Assembly (NCBI RefSeq): GCF_035046505.1
Contig: NC_089822.1
Location: forward strand, 113,291,307-113,355,306
Origin: Tiliqua scincoides
Taxonomy: Eukaryota; Chordata; Lepidosauria; Squamata; Scincidae
DNA length: 64,000 bases
Direction: 5' to 3'
In this document: positions 27,101-36,844 of the stretch, in pieces
Layout: every line of letters starts with the position of its first letter
Numbering within the stretch: position 1 is the stretch's first letter
Program-made: the position numbers and the translations under genes
Notes under the pieces: model-generated
Databases searched by the model: none
The model's input: the letters and a program-made list of their open reading frames with translations, nothing else
What the model was told of the DNA's origin: nothing

Positions 27101-30045
27101 AGGCAGTTGTCAAGGTCTTGCTGTCAGTCCCTGAAGTACCTGTTCACCTTTGTGTGACCATGTTGCAGCAACCCGGCCTAGAGAGTCATTCTGTCACCAA
27201 CATCGCCTATCACCAGTATTCTGCGTAACACTGAATCCTCCTTACCTGCTGATTCAAAACCCACTGATTTGACCTACCCCTTGTTCCAAACCCTGTGCCT
27301 GGAGGACTTACAGGGGACCTCCTGAACATGAGCAAGTTTGTGTCCAGGAGGTCAGAAGAGGTGCAGGGAGGCCGGAACCTTCTGGCAGGCACTTCTGGTT
27401 TTCACAAAAACCAGAAGTGTCTTGTAGAAGGCTCCGGCAGGCATTCTGAGGAGGACAGGAAAGCACATCTGCATGCGGCTGCCCCATGCAGCAGAAAACG
27501 GGTTGGACTGCAGATTTCAATATCTGCTGTTTTTGGCATCCATGAGGATTCTGGGAACAGAACCCCTGCAGATGCCAAAGACCAACCTGTATTCTATGCT
27601 CCTAGTAAGATTGCTCCTAAATGTTCACAAATACTTTGTGTGTGTGTGTGTGTGTGTGAATGTGGGAAAGTCTAAAAAAAAAAAAACACTCACCTAGGCA
27701 CTTGCCTGGTGAAGCAAATGCCTAAGATAGGAACATTAGCTGCTCAGATATTGATCCAATTGTCCTTTGCCTTTAAGGGAATAAGCGTTGTGCTTCTTGC
27801 AAGACCAAGAAAACACCTCTGTGGAGAGATGCTGAAGATGGGACCCCACTCTGCAATGCTTGTGGCATTAGGTATCTGGAGTATTTTCTCTCTCAAAACC
27901 CAACATAGGACGCTTATCCATTAAGGGTCTCTAAAATGTGCAGAAAGAAGTTGTAACAAATGGTTAATTTAGCCACGGGTTCCCACAGGCCACTGCACTA
28001 ACCAACAAAATCTCTTCCTCTTGACTGCATGTAGATTGAACACAGTTTATATCCCCATCACTCTTCTTTCCCCTCTTCTGAAACCTGGGATTCTTAGCTT
28101 TCTGTTCAGAGGAAAGGTGATCTCTTCTTTTTTGTCTCTATGTGGCAGGATACTTCTACTTTCACGTCTTTAGAATAAGAAAGGAAATTGGGGGGGGGGA
28201 GGGGATTGCTGCAATTCACAGAAGTCAAATAGATCATTATGTACAGCAGTGGCATAGCTAGATCATTTGACACTCAGGGCCCATAAGTTTTTGACTCCAC
28301 CCTGTACAACAAAATTAACTAATCTGGGCTTCCAGTCTGGGTAGGACCTCAGGTCTACCTGCCCAGCAAACAGCCACAGAGGCCAAAGTTTAACTAGGAA
28401 CCCAGATCTACCCTCCTGGAAGAGATGGCTCCAGAGGGCAATCAGAATGGGAGCCCAGATTTACCCAGCTGGTAGATCTCGGCTCCAAGTCCATGGGGGA
28501 GCCCAGGTCTACCCATTCAGCAAACTGCAGCCACAGAGTTCAAATTTCAGCTGGGAGCCCACTAGTTTACTGGGCCACCAGTAAACACCAGTTGACCTGG
28601 CCTCTGGAGTTAAGAGTGCTCATGCTCCCTCCCCTGAAATACAAACGCTGGGCCTGTCCCTGACTCAGTGACATACTGCCGCTGCATCTGGAAGTTCAAT
28701 GTAGCCATCATGGTTAATAACCACTGATAGACTATAGTCCACCATGAATGTTTAGAATCTAATTTAAAAGTCATCTAAGCCAGTGATCAACAACACTAAA
28801 CCTTCCCACCAGTGGCATTGCTAGGATTAGTGTCACCCAGTCTGGTAACTCATGGTATCACCCCTCTTTATTTATTTATTTTACTATAGAACAGTACAGG
28901 TTAGCAAACCAATCAGTAAGCAACAAAGAAACAGTGGCCAACTTGGTGATGCTCACACAGCTGGATAGGAGTTTGAGTATTAGCTCTGATACATGGAAAA
29001 GGGAGCTGACTCACAATAACATCTTATTGGTTCCATGCTGTGTCATAACAACACCTTGTTAGCTCTCAGAACACTCATGCTCATTGGTCAATTTTGAATT
29101 AAGTTGCAAAGGCAGAAACGCAATCCCCAGGATCATGCTGCTGCTTGGGACAGAAGGGTTTTTTTTTTTACTTACTAGGAGCCAGCACAGGAGTCTTGGG
29201 GGGCAGGGGAACACTCTGCCAGGCTCCCTGCACCTTCAGATATATAAAAGGTACTTCCCGTTTTGCATCAAAAACCAGAAGTGCCCTTTTTTGTTTTTTT
29301 TTATGATGTTTGGAGGTGTGAGGAGTCTTGCAGAGGGCCTCCAGGACTCCTGAGCTGGCTTCTGGTAAGTTTAAAAAAAAATAAAACCACTTCCGTTCCC
29401 AGCAGCAGCATAATCCTGGGCATCACGTTGTCCCCTGTCCCTTTAAAGCACTGGTTCCCAACCTGTGGTTCGGAGACCATATGTGGTCCGCGAGACCTTG
29501 AGAAGTGGTCCGCAAGGTCTCAGGAAAAAAAATTTCTTTTGATAACTTCTAGTGTCTTGCTGAGCATGCACTCTCCACCAAATAGGCTGGAGACTGCCTA
29601 CAGCCACAACCACTTGTCAGCTGTGACTGTGGGCAGTCCATTCTCTGTCCTCCCTGGCAGTCTGTAGGGGAGTGCTTGGAAGACAGACCACCAGAGAAGG
29701 CAGAAGCCAGATCACCCACAGCCACATGTGGTCCATGACAATTCCAGTTTTTATCTCAGTGGTCCACAGGCTTCTAAAGGTTGGGAACCACTGCCTTAAA
29801 GGGACAGGGATAAGGCTTCCCTGGCTGGGGTGTTGCAGTGCCCCAGTTTGTGAAACTCTGATGTACCAGATACTGCATGACCACTTTAATTGACCTCTGT
29901 TTTTCCCAGGTACAAAAAGTACAGAATTCGATGTTTCCATTGCTGGAATATTCCAAAGCATGGTGGGAAACCCTACTCACATTGTTCCAACTGTGGAGGC
30001 AAATTACATGTTGCAGCTGCCCACCACAAATCTGGGAAAAGGTAA
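15000..30045 (+). CDS. ZGLP1: ZGLP1, GATA-like zinc finger protein 1 (four exons)
   Basis: Exons 15000-15160, 18392-19032 (3' end uncertain), 27778-27871 and 29910-30045. In mouse this nuclear factor is needed for germ-cell development and promotes oogenic fate (literature knowledge). Finger 1 is C-x2-C-x17-C-x2-C ([18 protein letters not shown], then CNACGIR), almost identical to human. Finger 2 is the divergent C-x2-C-x13-C-x2-C of ZGLP1 ([18 protein letters not shown], then SNCG), which separates it from GATA1-6. The N-terminal half is Ser/Pro-rich and low in similarity. Exon 1 and exon 2 join in frame. The strongest-looking donor of exon 2 (after 18973) does not match the phase of the finger exon; a donor after 19032 does. 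Position next to FDX2 supports orthology. Confidence 0.9.
15318..15612. repeat. Family B unit and family A fragment in intron 1
   Basis: About 15325-15420 is a family B unit (GTCTACTCAGAAG, ending GGATCGCAGCCTGG). About 15455-15612 matches the family A interior (CTTGCCTGGAGGAGGCCTCC). Both are unusually rich in CpG here. Confidence 0.65.
16112..16476. repeat. ZGLP1: Three-unit local repeat, about 97 bp each
   Basis: Units at about 16279-16377 and 16379-16476 are direct repeats (shared GCGCCTCACA, GAGGCGG, CTGCCTCACCTGCCTC). A third at about 16112-16206 is in the opposite orientation. They lie in ZGLP1 intron 1 just past the CpG island. No known repeat family recognised. Confidence 0.8.
16477..17187. 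other. ZGLP1 intron 1, nothing recognised
   Basis: No exon or classified repeat seen. Confidence 0.4.
17188..17335. repeat. Family B head-to-head pair
   Basis: GTCTACTCAGAAGTAAGTCC is followed within about 100 bp by the reverse arrangement (GTGGGACTTACACCTGACTA), giving a near-palindrome. Confidence 0.65.
17336..18391. other. ZGLP1 intron 1, distal part
   Basis: Mostly AT-rich. A family A-like fragment starts at about 17706 (AGCCCAATCCTGAGCTG). A C run occurs near 17795. Confidence 0.4.
18392..19032 (+). CDS. ZGLP1: ZGLP1 exon 2 (3' end uncertain)
   Basis: Acceptor TTTCCCGTAG. Encodes [20 protein letters not shown] and a Pro/Ser-rich stretch, then a basic segment ([15 protein letters not shown]), probably a nuclear localisation signal. 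Two donors are possible. CAG|GTACAG after 18973 is the better consensus but would need one more small exon (length 2 mod 3) before the finger exon. GGAG|GTAGTT after 19032 is weaker but joins the finger exon in frame. I report the second. Confidence 0.75.
19240..19572. repeat. hAT-like element in intron 2
   Basis: Starts near AGTTTCCAAACTGTGGACCA and ends near GGCCCACGGGCCAGGGTTTG, the arrangement seen in several hAT-like families here. Target duplication not resolved. Confidence 0.5.
20035..20214. mobile_element. Family A element with TAA duplication
   Basis: Ends CAGCTCAATCCTATCCAAC and GGGTAGGATTGGGCTG, flanked by TAA at 20032-20034 and 20215-20217. Length 180 bp. It sits in ZGLP1 intron 2. 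Confidence 0.75.
20215..21754. other. ZGLP1 intron 2, left-central
   Basis: Includes a probable family A relative at about 21243-21597 (GATCCTAAGAACACAATTGC to TTGGGCCTTTAG). No exon recognised. Confidence 0.4.
21755..22368. repeat. Element with GTGGTGTAGCTAGG ends
   Basis: Starts CAGTGGTGTAGCTAGGTCAT; the right end, near CCCCTAGCAACATCACTG, is its approximate reverse complement. Related sequence lies at 28243-29095 and 62025-62850. Likely hAT-type from the CAGTG ends, not proven. Confidence 0.6.
22369..23384. other. ZGLP1 intron 2
   Basis: The block around 22700-23160 ends with GTTTAGGATTGGGCTGTTAA and is probably a long family A relative. Nothing coding recognised. Confidence 0.4.
23385..24312. 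repeat. Two degraded inverted-repeat elements
   Basis: About 23385-23670 has GCTTAACAACC and TTGTTAAGTGG at opposite ends. About 23838-24312 has GCATGACCCCATATCCATGG at the left and GGGGATCCATGAATATGC at the right. Both look like non-autonomous DNA elements of unassigned superfamily. Confidence 0.5.
24381..24915. repeat. Long family A-like element
   Basis: Starts GCAGCCCAATCCTAAGCTGC and ends AATTAAGGGTTGGGCCC. It includes an internal palindrome near 24532-24576 (TCTGTGCTGGC/GCCAGCACAGA). Confidence 0.55.
25357..25669. repeat. hAT-like element in intron 2
   Basis: Starts CAGGGTCTCCAAACTTTTCA and ends near GTTTGCAGATCCTGG, with AT-rich middle. Typical hAT-like ends; target duplication not found. 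Confidence 0.55.
26263..26395. repeat. Palindromic element
   Basis: AATCTTGACACAGGATTACT and GGCAGTTGCATCT at the left pair with AGATGCAACTGCC and TGTGTCAAGAT at the right. Probably a small foldback element. Confidence 0.65.
27386..27435. repeat. Hairpin-forming inverted repeat
   Basis: CACTTCTGGTTTT and AAAACCAGAAGTG form a perfect inner stem around a short loop, extended outward by the imperfect pair CCTTCTGGCAGG and CTTGTAGAAGG. It lies about 340 bases before the ZGLP1 finger exon. Confidence 0.7.
27778..27871 (+). CDS. ZGLP1: ZGLP1 exon 3 (GATA-type finger 1)
   Basis: Acceptor TTTGCCTTTAAG, donor GTATCT; 94 nt. Encodes [20 protein letters not shown] and [10 protein letters not shown]. 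The TPLWR and LCNACG signatures are diagnostic of GATA fingers. Confidence 0.97.
27872..28242. other. ZGLP1 intron 3, left part
   Basis: No repeat or exon recognised; a G run near 28190. Confidence 0.4.
28243..29095. repeat. CAGTGGCATAGCTAG-type repeat region
   Basis: Starts CAGTGGCATAGCTAGATCAT. A second start-like motif occurs near 28811, followed by AT-rich sequence that also resembles 21800-22150 and 62400-62740. Probably two overlapping or nested copies. Confidence 0.5.
29449..29793. mobile_element. hAT-type non-autonomous element
   Basis: CACTGGTTCCCAACCTGTGG at the left and AGGTTGGGAACCACTG at the right. Flanks CTTTAAAG (29441-29448) and CCTTAAAG (29794-29801) form an 8-bp duplication with one mismatch. 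It ends about 115 bp before ZGLP1 exon 4. Confidence 0.8.
29910..30045 (+). CDS. ZGLP1: ZGLP1 exon 4 (finger 2, terminal)
   Basis: Acceptor CTGTTTTTCCCAG. Encodes [20 protein letters not shown] and a Cys pair CSNCG, then a tail [12 protein letters not shown] and stop TAA at 30043-30045. The last codons read AAAAGGTAAAAG, which could also be a splice donor leading to a further exon; I favour the stop because human ZGLP1 also ends soon after finger 2. Confidence 0.93.
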
Positions 30046-30677
30046 AAGGTGCTTTTTTATTTTTTTAAGGAGAGGCACATATCTCTGTTGTGTTTGTCAG
30101 ATATTTGCTGCTAGGTGAAGTTCATTTGTGGAGCTGCACAGGAGAGACCCATACAATTTTAAATTCATTGTGAAGGTGAATATCCTTGAATTTCTATGGA
30201 TTGTCTTGGATTGTCATGGCATTGCTGCTTAGGAAGACGAAAATGAATATCCATGAGGCTGAAGTATTCCTGAAGCTTCTCTGGACTATTCTTCAGACCC
30301 CCCCTTTATGATTGTGGCAGCAGTCTCTGTTGACCTAATGAAAGATGCTCTGTAGATGAGGGTATGTGACATGCAAATATTGTTCAGGGTTGTCCCTGTT
30401 AAGCAGTTGGAGATTGACTCTGGCATTTAACACTGTGACAGGAGAAAGTATTCTTTTCATGCAGTCATTCTTCCTGCCATGATCTTACCTTCTTCCCTTA
30501 CTCCTACCTCACCTTTTGGAAATAATCCCCACAGCAACAGGAGATGATTTTGCCACTGTGGGGATTATTTCCAACAGATCAGGAAGGGAAGAGTGGGGCA
30601 GAAGGAGCTATTTCTGCCTTTTTTCCTGTCAAATGGGAGTCTTAAAGATAGGAACCCATCTCCTAGAGTCTGACCCA
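30046..30677 (+). other. Probable ZGLP1 3' UTR / intergenic
   Basis: Downstream of the proposed stop. Contains the hairpin at 30516-30574. No AATAAA nearby; the first clear ones are at about 33773 and 34532, so the transcript end is not determined. Confidence 0.35.
30516..30574. repeat. Perfect 19-bp inverted repeat, 21-nt loop
   Basis: TTGGAAATAATCCCCACAG (30516-30534) is exactly complementary in reverse to 30556-30574. It could be the core of a foldback element, because the outer flanks are also loosely complementary, or a structured RNA in the ZGLP1 3' region. Confidence 0.85.
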
Positions 30678-31150
30678 GTGGTCCTCAAATTTTTTAGCAC
30701 TGCTACCCACTTTTTAAAATTACATTCTACTGGAACCCACTTAGCTTTACAAGACTTTTAAAAGCCATTTCTGCTCAACATTGCATGTACACAACAGGGA
30801 TCAAATGTGTATACCTGTGGGCTGCATGGAAATTGGTTAAAAAGGTGATTTAGAAAGAAATAATACTTTTTTAAATTTACAAATATTTATTTCTTTGCAA
30901 GGATCTTGATCCATTTCTTATAATGAGGCAGCCCAAATGAATAGCCTTAAGGCTTGAGGGGCTTAGTTATGTGACCCAGCCTTCATCTGCCCCCACTCTC
31001 TGTAATTCACAGACTTGGGGGGAAAAAAATCAGAAAAAAAGCTGTTCAAACATTTATTTCCCTATATTTACATAAGCTTGCAAACGGCAGCTATTTGCAG
31101 GGTAGCTAGCTACTATTTGATTTCTGAATAGCCTGAGGGCTTGAGCCACA
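30678..31150. repeat. hAT-like element fragment
   Basis: Starts CAGTGGTCCTCAAATTTTTT. Part of it (about 30868-30960) resembles 35730-35810. The right boundary is uncertain. Confidence 0.5.
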
Positions 31151-31329
31151 GGGTTGTCTGGTCTGGATATGCTGTTTGCATTCACACAAACATTTTGGTG
31201 CCTAGTAACCGCAGATGAAACTCGGTGTAGGTTAACTCAAAACAGCAGTTGCCACATATGACTGAATGCTTTTGCATGGTGGAGCAAATCAAAATGGCCA
31301 TACTGAGTAGAGCTGATCTTTTCTGCAAA

Positions 31330-31575
31330 CCTTTGGTGGTTTTATATCCATTTATTAATCTTTGACATTTCTATACCACCCTTTCTCCAAGCAGCTCAGG
31401 GCTCAGCTCAGCAGTACATAGCTCCTTCCTTTTGTTCTTAGAACAACCCTGTGAGGTAGGTGAGGCTGAGAGAGGGAGGGAGTAACTGGCCCAATGTCAC
31501 CCAGGCTGACCTGGAATTTGAACCTGGATCTTCTAGGTCTAAGTTCAACTCCAGAATTACTACACCATGGATTTT
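31330..31575 (+). mobile_element. MIR/L2-type SINE fragment
   Basis: ACAACCCTGTGAGGTAGGTG, then TGGCCCAATGTCACCCAGGC and TTTGAACCTGG occur in the order of the MIR/CORE-SINE consensus. Call is from memory of that consensus. Confidence 0.65.
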
Positions 31576-33480
31576 ATGGCTCTCCTGCCAAGGCTCTCAT
31601 TTAAAAATCATGTGCCCTTCCAAAGAATTCTGGGAATTCTTTAGTGAAGATGTTGAGAAAGATCTCTAAGCACTTCATGGAACTGTGGTCTCTAGGGTTC
31701 TCTGGGAAGAAGAAATGAATATCAAGTTGGTGCAGATATTCTATAGATAAACACAGTAGCTTCCCCTGCCTCCCCAACCATTCACAATTATTGGGATAAA
31801 AAAGTGCTACTGTGCCAATCAAAGGGGTCATTTTCTTTTCCAGATGTGGAAACTTCTTAAAGCTTTGCAATTAACTGGATATCAAAAGAGCGATTGGGAA
31901 AACTGACCAACTTGACTGAGGGCTCTGGATGAGCAGTTAGATGGATGATCATTTGATGTATTGACCAAAGGTATATGGATATAGGTATGGGTTTGTTTGT
32001 TTTCATTCCCACTTGCTGGATTCTGTTCCATTCTCAAGTTGCAGCTATGGCATATCTTGGGTTTTTGCTCAAGATATTGTGTATGTGGGAGAAAGTACAA
32101 AAAAATTGTTTCAAGGAAGGAGATACATTACTTTAGTTCCCATTTCAGCTATTTAGTAGCTGTAAATACTTGTAGGAGCGGAATACAATTCCTGTAGAGG
32201 ACAATCAAGAGATCTAGGCTGCAACAGTATTTAAACTATGAATCCTACTAATCACATGGCAAACTCTTCCATGTGCATTGAATTAATTACTACCTGACTC
32301 TGCTGCACTTCAGGTTGCTGCTATATTGATAGCAGAGACATTAATATTCTTTAGAGAGGAATTGGAAAATGCAAAGCAGCATTTCTAAAACGTTAGCCTT
32401 TGGGGACAGCAGCTGTTGCAAGGATGCATAGTTGAGAGGGTTCATCTAAAACAAATAATGTCTCCTTGTCCTCAAATGCAGGAAGGCTTTTAAGAGACAG
32501 AGCAATTCTTTTACTGCAATAAGTATCCTATAATGAAACACTTCCCTGACTTGCTGGCAATGTTTTCCTACTGTGCCAGATTTAGATACCAAGACCAAAT
32601 ATATGTTTAAGCTATAACTTATTTTTATTTAATGAAAAGGTTTGTTAATATAATCTGCTGCCAGTATTACAGCTTCTCAGAGCTTGTGCCTCTGCTAGCT
32701 TGTATGTTGAAAGAACAAAAGTGTGTTTCTCTCTGGTTGGGAATGGGAGTGTTTCAAGAGAGACTGTAGAGGCTTTATTTTTTGAAGAATTTATTTTTGT
32801 AAATAGTATTTATTTTTGAAATATGGGGCTGCTGTTTGTTTTTCCCACAACACAACTCACCCCCCTCCGCAAGGAAACAAATCTGCCAAACTGTGAAATG
32901 TAAAGCTATAATATTTGAAAGTCTGTGTATTTTCAATGAATATACTATAAATTGTGATTCTGTTCAAGATGAGTGATGAGCTTCATGATGGTTATTTTAT
33001 AGGCGAATAACTGTCATACTTCTACAATTTTTTTTTTACTGTAGCTGAGTAAGGAGGACTGTCCATTTCGAAAATATAGAAGTCTTAGTATCTTAAATTA
33101 AGACCAACCGAAATGACACAAAGTTGTGAGCAATGAGCTTTTGATTTCTGCAGAGTTCTTCATTGAAGTGAGTGGCAAAGCAAAAAAAAAACAGGGAGGG
33201 GGGAAGGGGGATACAGAAGGAAAAAATGGGGCATGTTGGCAGAGCTTCAAAATCTGCAAATTTGAAGGCCAAACTACATATGGGACCTTGTATCCACTGA
33301 TTTGACTCACCACTGATACAGAGGTCCACTTTTAAATGCTTTGTAACATGGAAAAAAGTATCAAAATCCATTTCCTACCTTTGTGCTCTTAAGTAATATA
33401 ATTTCATTCCGCTGGATTCCATTATTCACCGTGTCTGTTGGCTGAATGTGATATAGCATCTATATCAATGCATTCTGGGG
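31576..33480. other. Intergenic, apparently unique, AT-rich
   Basis: No repeat recognised. Around 32780-32960 there is a UTR-like AT-rich stretch with TATTTATTTTTG motifs. It could be part of a long ZGLP1 3' UTR; this is inference only. Confidence 0.35.
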
Positions 33481-33610
33481 CAACGGAGGAGCAAGAAACC
33501 TGGAAGTGGGTCTTTAAAGCTATTTTTCCACTGAGTATCCACTGATTTTTTTTTTTAATCTACCAGGGGTTCTGGAACAGAACCCCAGTGGATAATGAGG
33601 CACGATACAA
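33481..33610. repeat. Fragment of the 57252-57785 element
   Basis: GAAGTGGGTCTTTAAA, CTATTTTTCCA and GGAACAGAACCCCAGTGGAT align with 57670-57770. Confidence 0.65.
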
Positions 33611-34806
33611 TATTAGTATGGGCTGTGACTTGCTTCTATCAATCTTGGCAAGGGAAAGGTGGGGTAGAAATTTTTAAAATAAATTTTTTTCCCATAAATA
33701 TCAGTTAGATCTGATCTGCATTAGAAGTCTTTAGGTGCTGATCGATGTCCAGCTGTAATTTACAAAAAGAAAAATAAAACAGAAAGGCAATGATGTGTTT
33801 AAAGTCATGTTGAATTTGGTGTGGAAATCAGTTCCATGGAGAAAAAAAGTGTCCTTTTGAATTTGGTTTTGATGTTTTGTATTTCTAGTCTTGCCATAGA
33901 CCAGGGGTCTTCAAACTTTTTGCACCCCAATAAATAATGGGACTGGGAACCAATTATCAATCCCACTCCCTTCTTGGGACCATATCCGGTCCACTTCACT
34001 GCTATGTTCTCCCAGCACTATTCATTGTAACCAAATATGCTTATCAGAAAGAGCAGAAAAAGTTACCATGAAGCCTTAATTCACGAAGCCAGAGGCCCCT
34101 GATTTGAGTGATTTGCTGAGTCTTCCACATGCAGAACTAGACTCTCTGAGTCAGCAAAAAGCATTGTTTTTTGCGACCTGGATTCAAGTCACCTGACTCA
34201 AGTTCCAATCCCTGCACTCCCCAGGTGTCCACACACTGCTCACATAAACTGCTACTCATGGACCCAACACCCAGACAGGTAGCTATACTTTGTGCTTTGA
34301 ACATTTTCACTTTTTTCACCTCTCTCATTTTCCCTCCTCTCTCCCTATCTTTAGTTGCAGCTAGAATTGGCAGAGCATGGACCCCTGAAATCCTTCCCTA
34401 CAATCTCCCTTTTCTCTGATTCCTTTGGATTCACCAAATACACTTGTACTACACTGCACTCACCACTATAGGGCACTCTCTATAGCAGTTCTCTATTAAT
34501 TCTTGTGGGTATCCATTTTGTATTCTTCCTTAATAAAGTTATCCTCTTTTATTTGAAGTATTTCTTTCAGTCTTGTCTTTAAGTAGAAGGAATTTTTACA
34601 GAATGCAGTCTTAAGGTCCCAATGTTCCAGTAAGGTTGTATAATATTTCCCCTAAAGAAAACAATTCTTTAGGTTACACTAACATTCTGCAAAAAAAATG
34701 CTGAAAAATACCTTCATATCACCACTTTACTTAGAAAAAATTCCAGAAGAATGGGTGAGGTCAGTTTTTTGGAAACCCACCTCTTACCTATGTAGAGGAA
34801 ACTGAG
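33611..34806. other. Intergenic
   Basis: Includes a hAT-like left end at 33903 (CAGGGGTCTTCAAACTTTTT) with no clear right end. AATAAA motifs lie at about 33773 and 34532. Confidence 0.4.
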
Positions 34807-35428
34807 GGCCCAATCCTATCCAACTTTCCAGAAATGATGCACATGCCAATGGGGTATGTGTTGCATCCTGCTGTGGAGGGACTGTCACAGGGGCCTCCTT
34901 AAGGTAAGGCAGGGGTTATAGAATCATAGAGTTGGAAGGGGCTTAATAGGTCATCTAGTCCAACCTCCTGCCTTAGGCAGGAAATCCTTTTAGAGCAACT
35001 CTAACAGATGCTTGTCGAGCCTCTGCTTGCATATCTCCAGTGAGGGGAAAGTCCACCACCTCTCGGCAATCTGTTTCACTGCCTCCAATGGTTCTCAAAC
35101 CCCGTCAGTTTCAGCCCTGAGGTAAGTCTTTGTGGGGGTTGGAAAAACAGCAGTGATGCGATCCCTAAGAGGGGGCTTCTGCCTAACCTGCTTCTGGGGC
35201 CTGGGTGGTGCACCATGAAACGCTCCTCAGGGTTCCCTGTGGCTTTTAGAAAATGGAAATAGCAACTGTGACCCTCTTCTGGGTTGCGATTGCGTCACTG
35301 CCTTCCCCCACCCCTTAAGAGGCCAGAGGCTGAGGCCCAAGTTTGAGAACCTCAGAGGTAAGGGAACAAAAGTTCCCTTACCTTGGGGCTGCATCAGTGC
35401 TGGAATGTTGGATAGGAGTGGGCCCTTA
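34807..35428. mobile_element. Family A element containing nested insertions
   Basis: Left end GGGCCCAATCCTATCCAAC, right end GTTGGATAGGAGTGGGCCC, right flank TTA. The body is split by a CR1 fragment (34917-35082) and a hAT-like piece (about 35083-35357, AATGGTTCTCAAACC to AAGTTTGAGAACC). Confidence 0.7.
34917..35082 (-). mobile_element. CR1-type LINE 3' fragment
   Basis: TAGAATCATAGAGTTGGAAG and TCATCTAGTCCAACCTCCTG are the hallmark text of the CR1 3' region of birds and reptiles, here antisense. Confidence 0.75.
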
Positions 35429-35581
35429 GTTACCAAATGGGTTTAACTCATCTCAGTCCGGATTTTGACTTGGGCATAAACTCTACTATAGCAACTGCCT
35501 TTTAAAATTTGGATTCCACTAGGAGTAACATTTGACAAAATCCAACCAAATTAGACCAAATTTTAAGTGCATAAGAGTATT

Positions 35582-35772
35582 ATTATGCACGAGAAATGGA
35601 TTGGGTTTTTTTGCAAATAAATATTACTTGTAAATAAATGCATAAGAGTAGCCTTGTAAAGCTTGTAAAGCCTAGTAAAACCAGAAAAAAGGTGATCTAG
35701 TAATACTTTTATGCATTTATTTACAAGTAATATTTATTTGCAAAAAAAACCAATCCATTTCTCGTGCATAAT
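35582..35772. repeat. Long inverted repeat, 69-bp arms, 53-bp spacer
   Basis: Arms 35582-35650 and 35704-35772 match as reverse complements at 67 of 69 positions by eye. The arms contain GCATTTATTTACAAGTAATA, which recurs once at about 37622. Sequence just outside the right arm resembles 30930-30965. Confidence 0.85.
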
Positions 35773-36844
35773 GAGGCAGCCCTAATGAATAGCCTCAAGG
35801 CTTGAGACACAAAACCTTGTAACTCCCTTTATTTTCTTTAATAATTTGCACAAGATGTCTTGGAATTTTCTTTTGAAGGCATATCTCTCTAAGCAAGATA
35901 AGACCCTTGCTATATCTTTTTTTTTTTCAACCCTGAGGTGGCCAGTCCCTGAGCTAAGAAAAGGCAGGTCGGATCAGACCCATCTCACAAGAGATACAAC
36001 CTAAGTTTTTAATGACATTGAAAATTGCAGTTTGACTGTCAGTCCCTAGATGTGTACAACTTTTAAGTTCTTGTTCTCTCTCTCTTGTTTCTTCTATAAT
36101 AACTGAAGCTACAATCCTATACACACTCACCTGGCAGCAAGTTCTACTGAATTCTGTGAGACTTACCTCTGAGCAGACATGCTCCTGAGGAGGGCCACAG
36201 GGCATTCCAACTCAGGGTCTCACTGGAAAACCTCTTTCTCTGGTCTACTTCTAAGTAGGAGGGCTGGAGGCATTCTAGCTCAGCAGTCTCTGAACTGTGG
36301 ACTGCTCCATCTGAGAAAACACTGCTAAGCACAGCATGTCAGTGGTGAAACCTTACTGTTCAGTGCCACTACCTCCTAATGTCACTGTCAATCTTTGCAG
36401 AAACTTGCAGCAGATTGCCACTTCCTCCTAGAAATTGGGGCACACAGCCTTCTGGGATGACGTATGGCAGAAGTGGCTGCCCAATGCAGGTTTCTGCAAA
36501 GATAGGAGGCAGTGGTGTGGAACAGTAAGGCTTTGCCACTGCTGTGCCTGAATGGGTTTTCTTGGAGCGCTGGATCTGGCCCTTGGGCTGGGGTTTGGTG
36601 GCTCCTAACTCACCATATGCAGGACTGACCTCTAAAGATCATAATTACTCACCAACCGAAATGTCGTTCCCCACATAGCTGTGTAACAGCACCAAATTGT
36701 TAGGAAAAATTGAGAATTGCTTCCCCTTTGGTTTCTGATCTTGGGGACATTTACCCAATTGGGGGGGGGGGAGAGAGAGAGCGCGCACGCGATCAGTAGG
36801 AGAATTATTGCCATCTTTATTCTTAAAAGCCTGGTCCTGATTAA
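35773..36844. other. Intergenic with small repeats
   Basis: A family B-like unit in reverse lies near 36110-36190 (ACTTACCTCTGAGCAGACAT), a hAT-like block near 36270-36605, and a G/GA/GC simple tract at 36760-36792. Confidence 0.45.

Larger units (their letters stand above)
25670..27777. other. ZGLP1 intron 2, distal part
   Basis: Holds a palindromic element at about 26263-26395, a hairpin at 27386-27435, a G run at 26796 and a (GT)n tract at 27638-27657. No further exon was recognised, although one may exist if the 18973 donor is used. Confidence 0.45.

Noticed and set aside
31330-31575. tRNA-derived SINE with an active promoter
   Set aside because: The match is to the MIR-like body and tail; no intact A and B boxes were seen.
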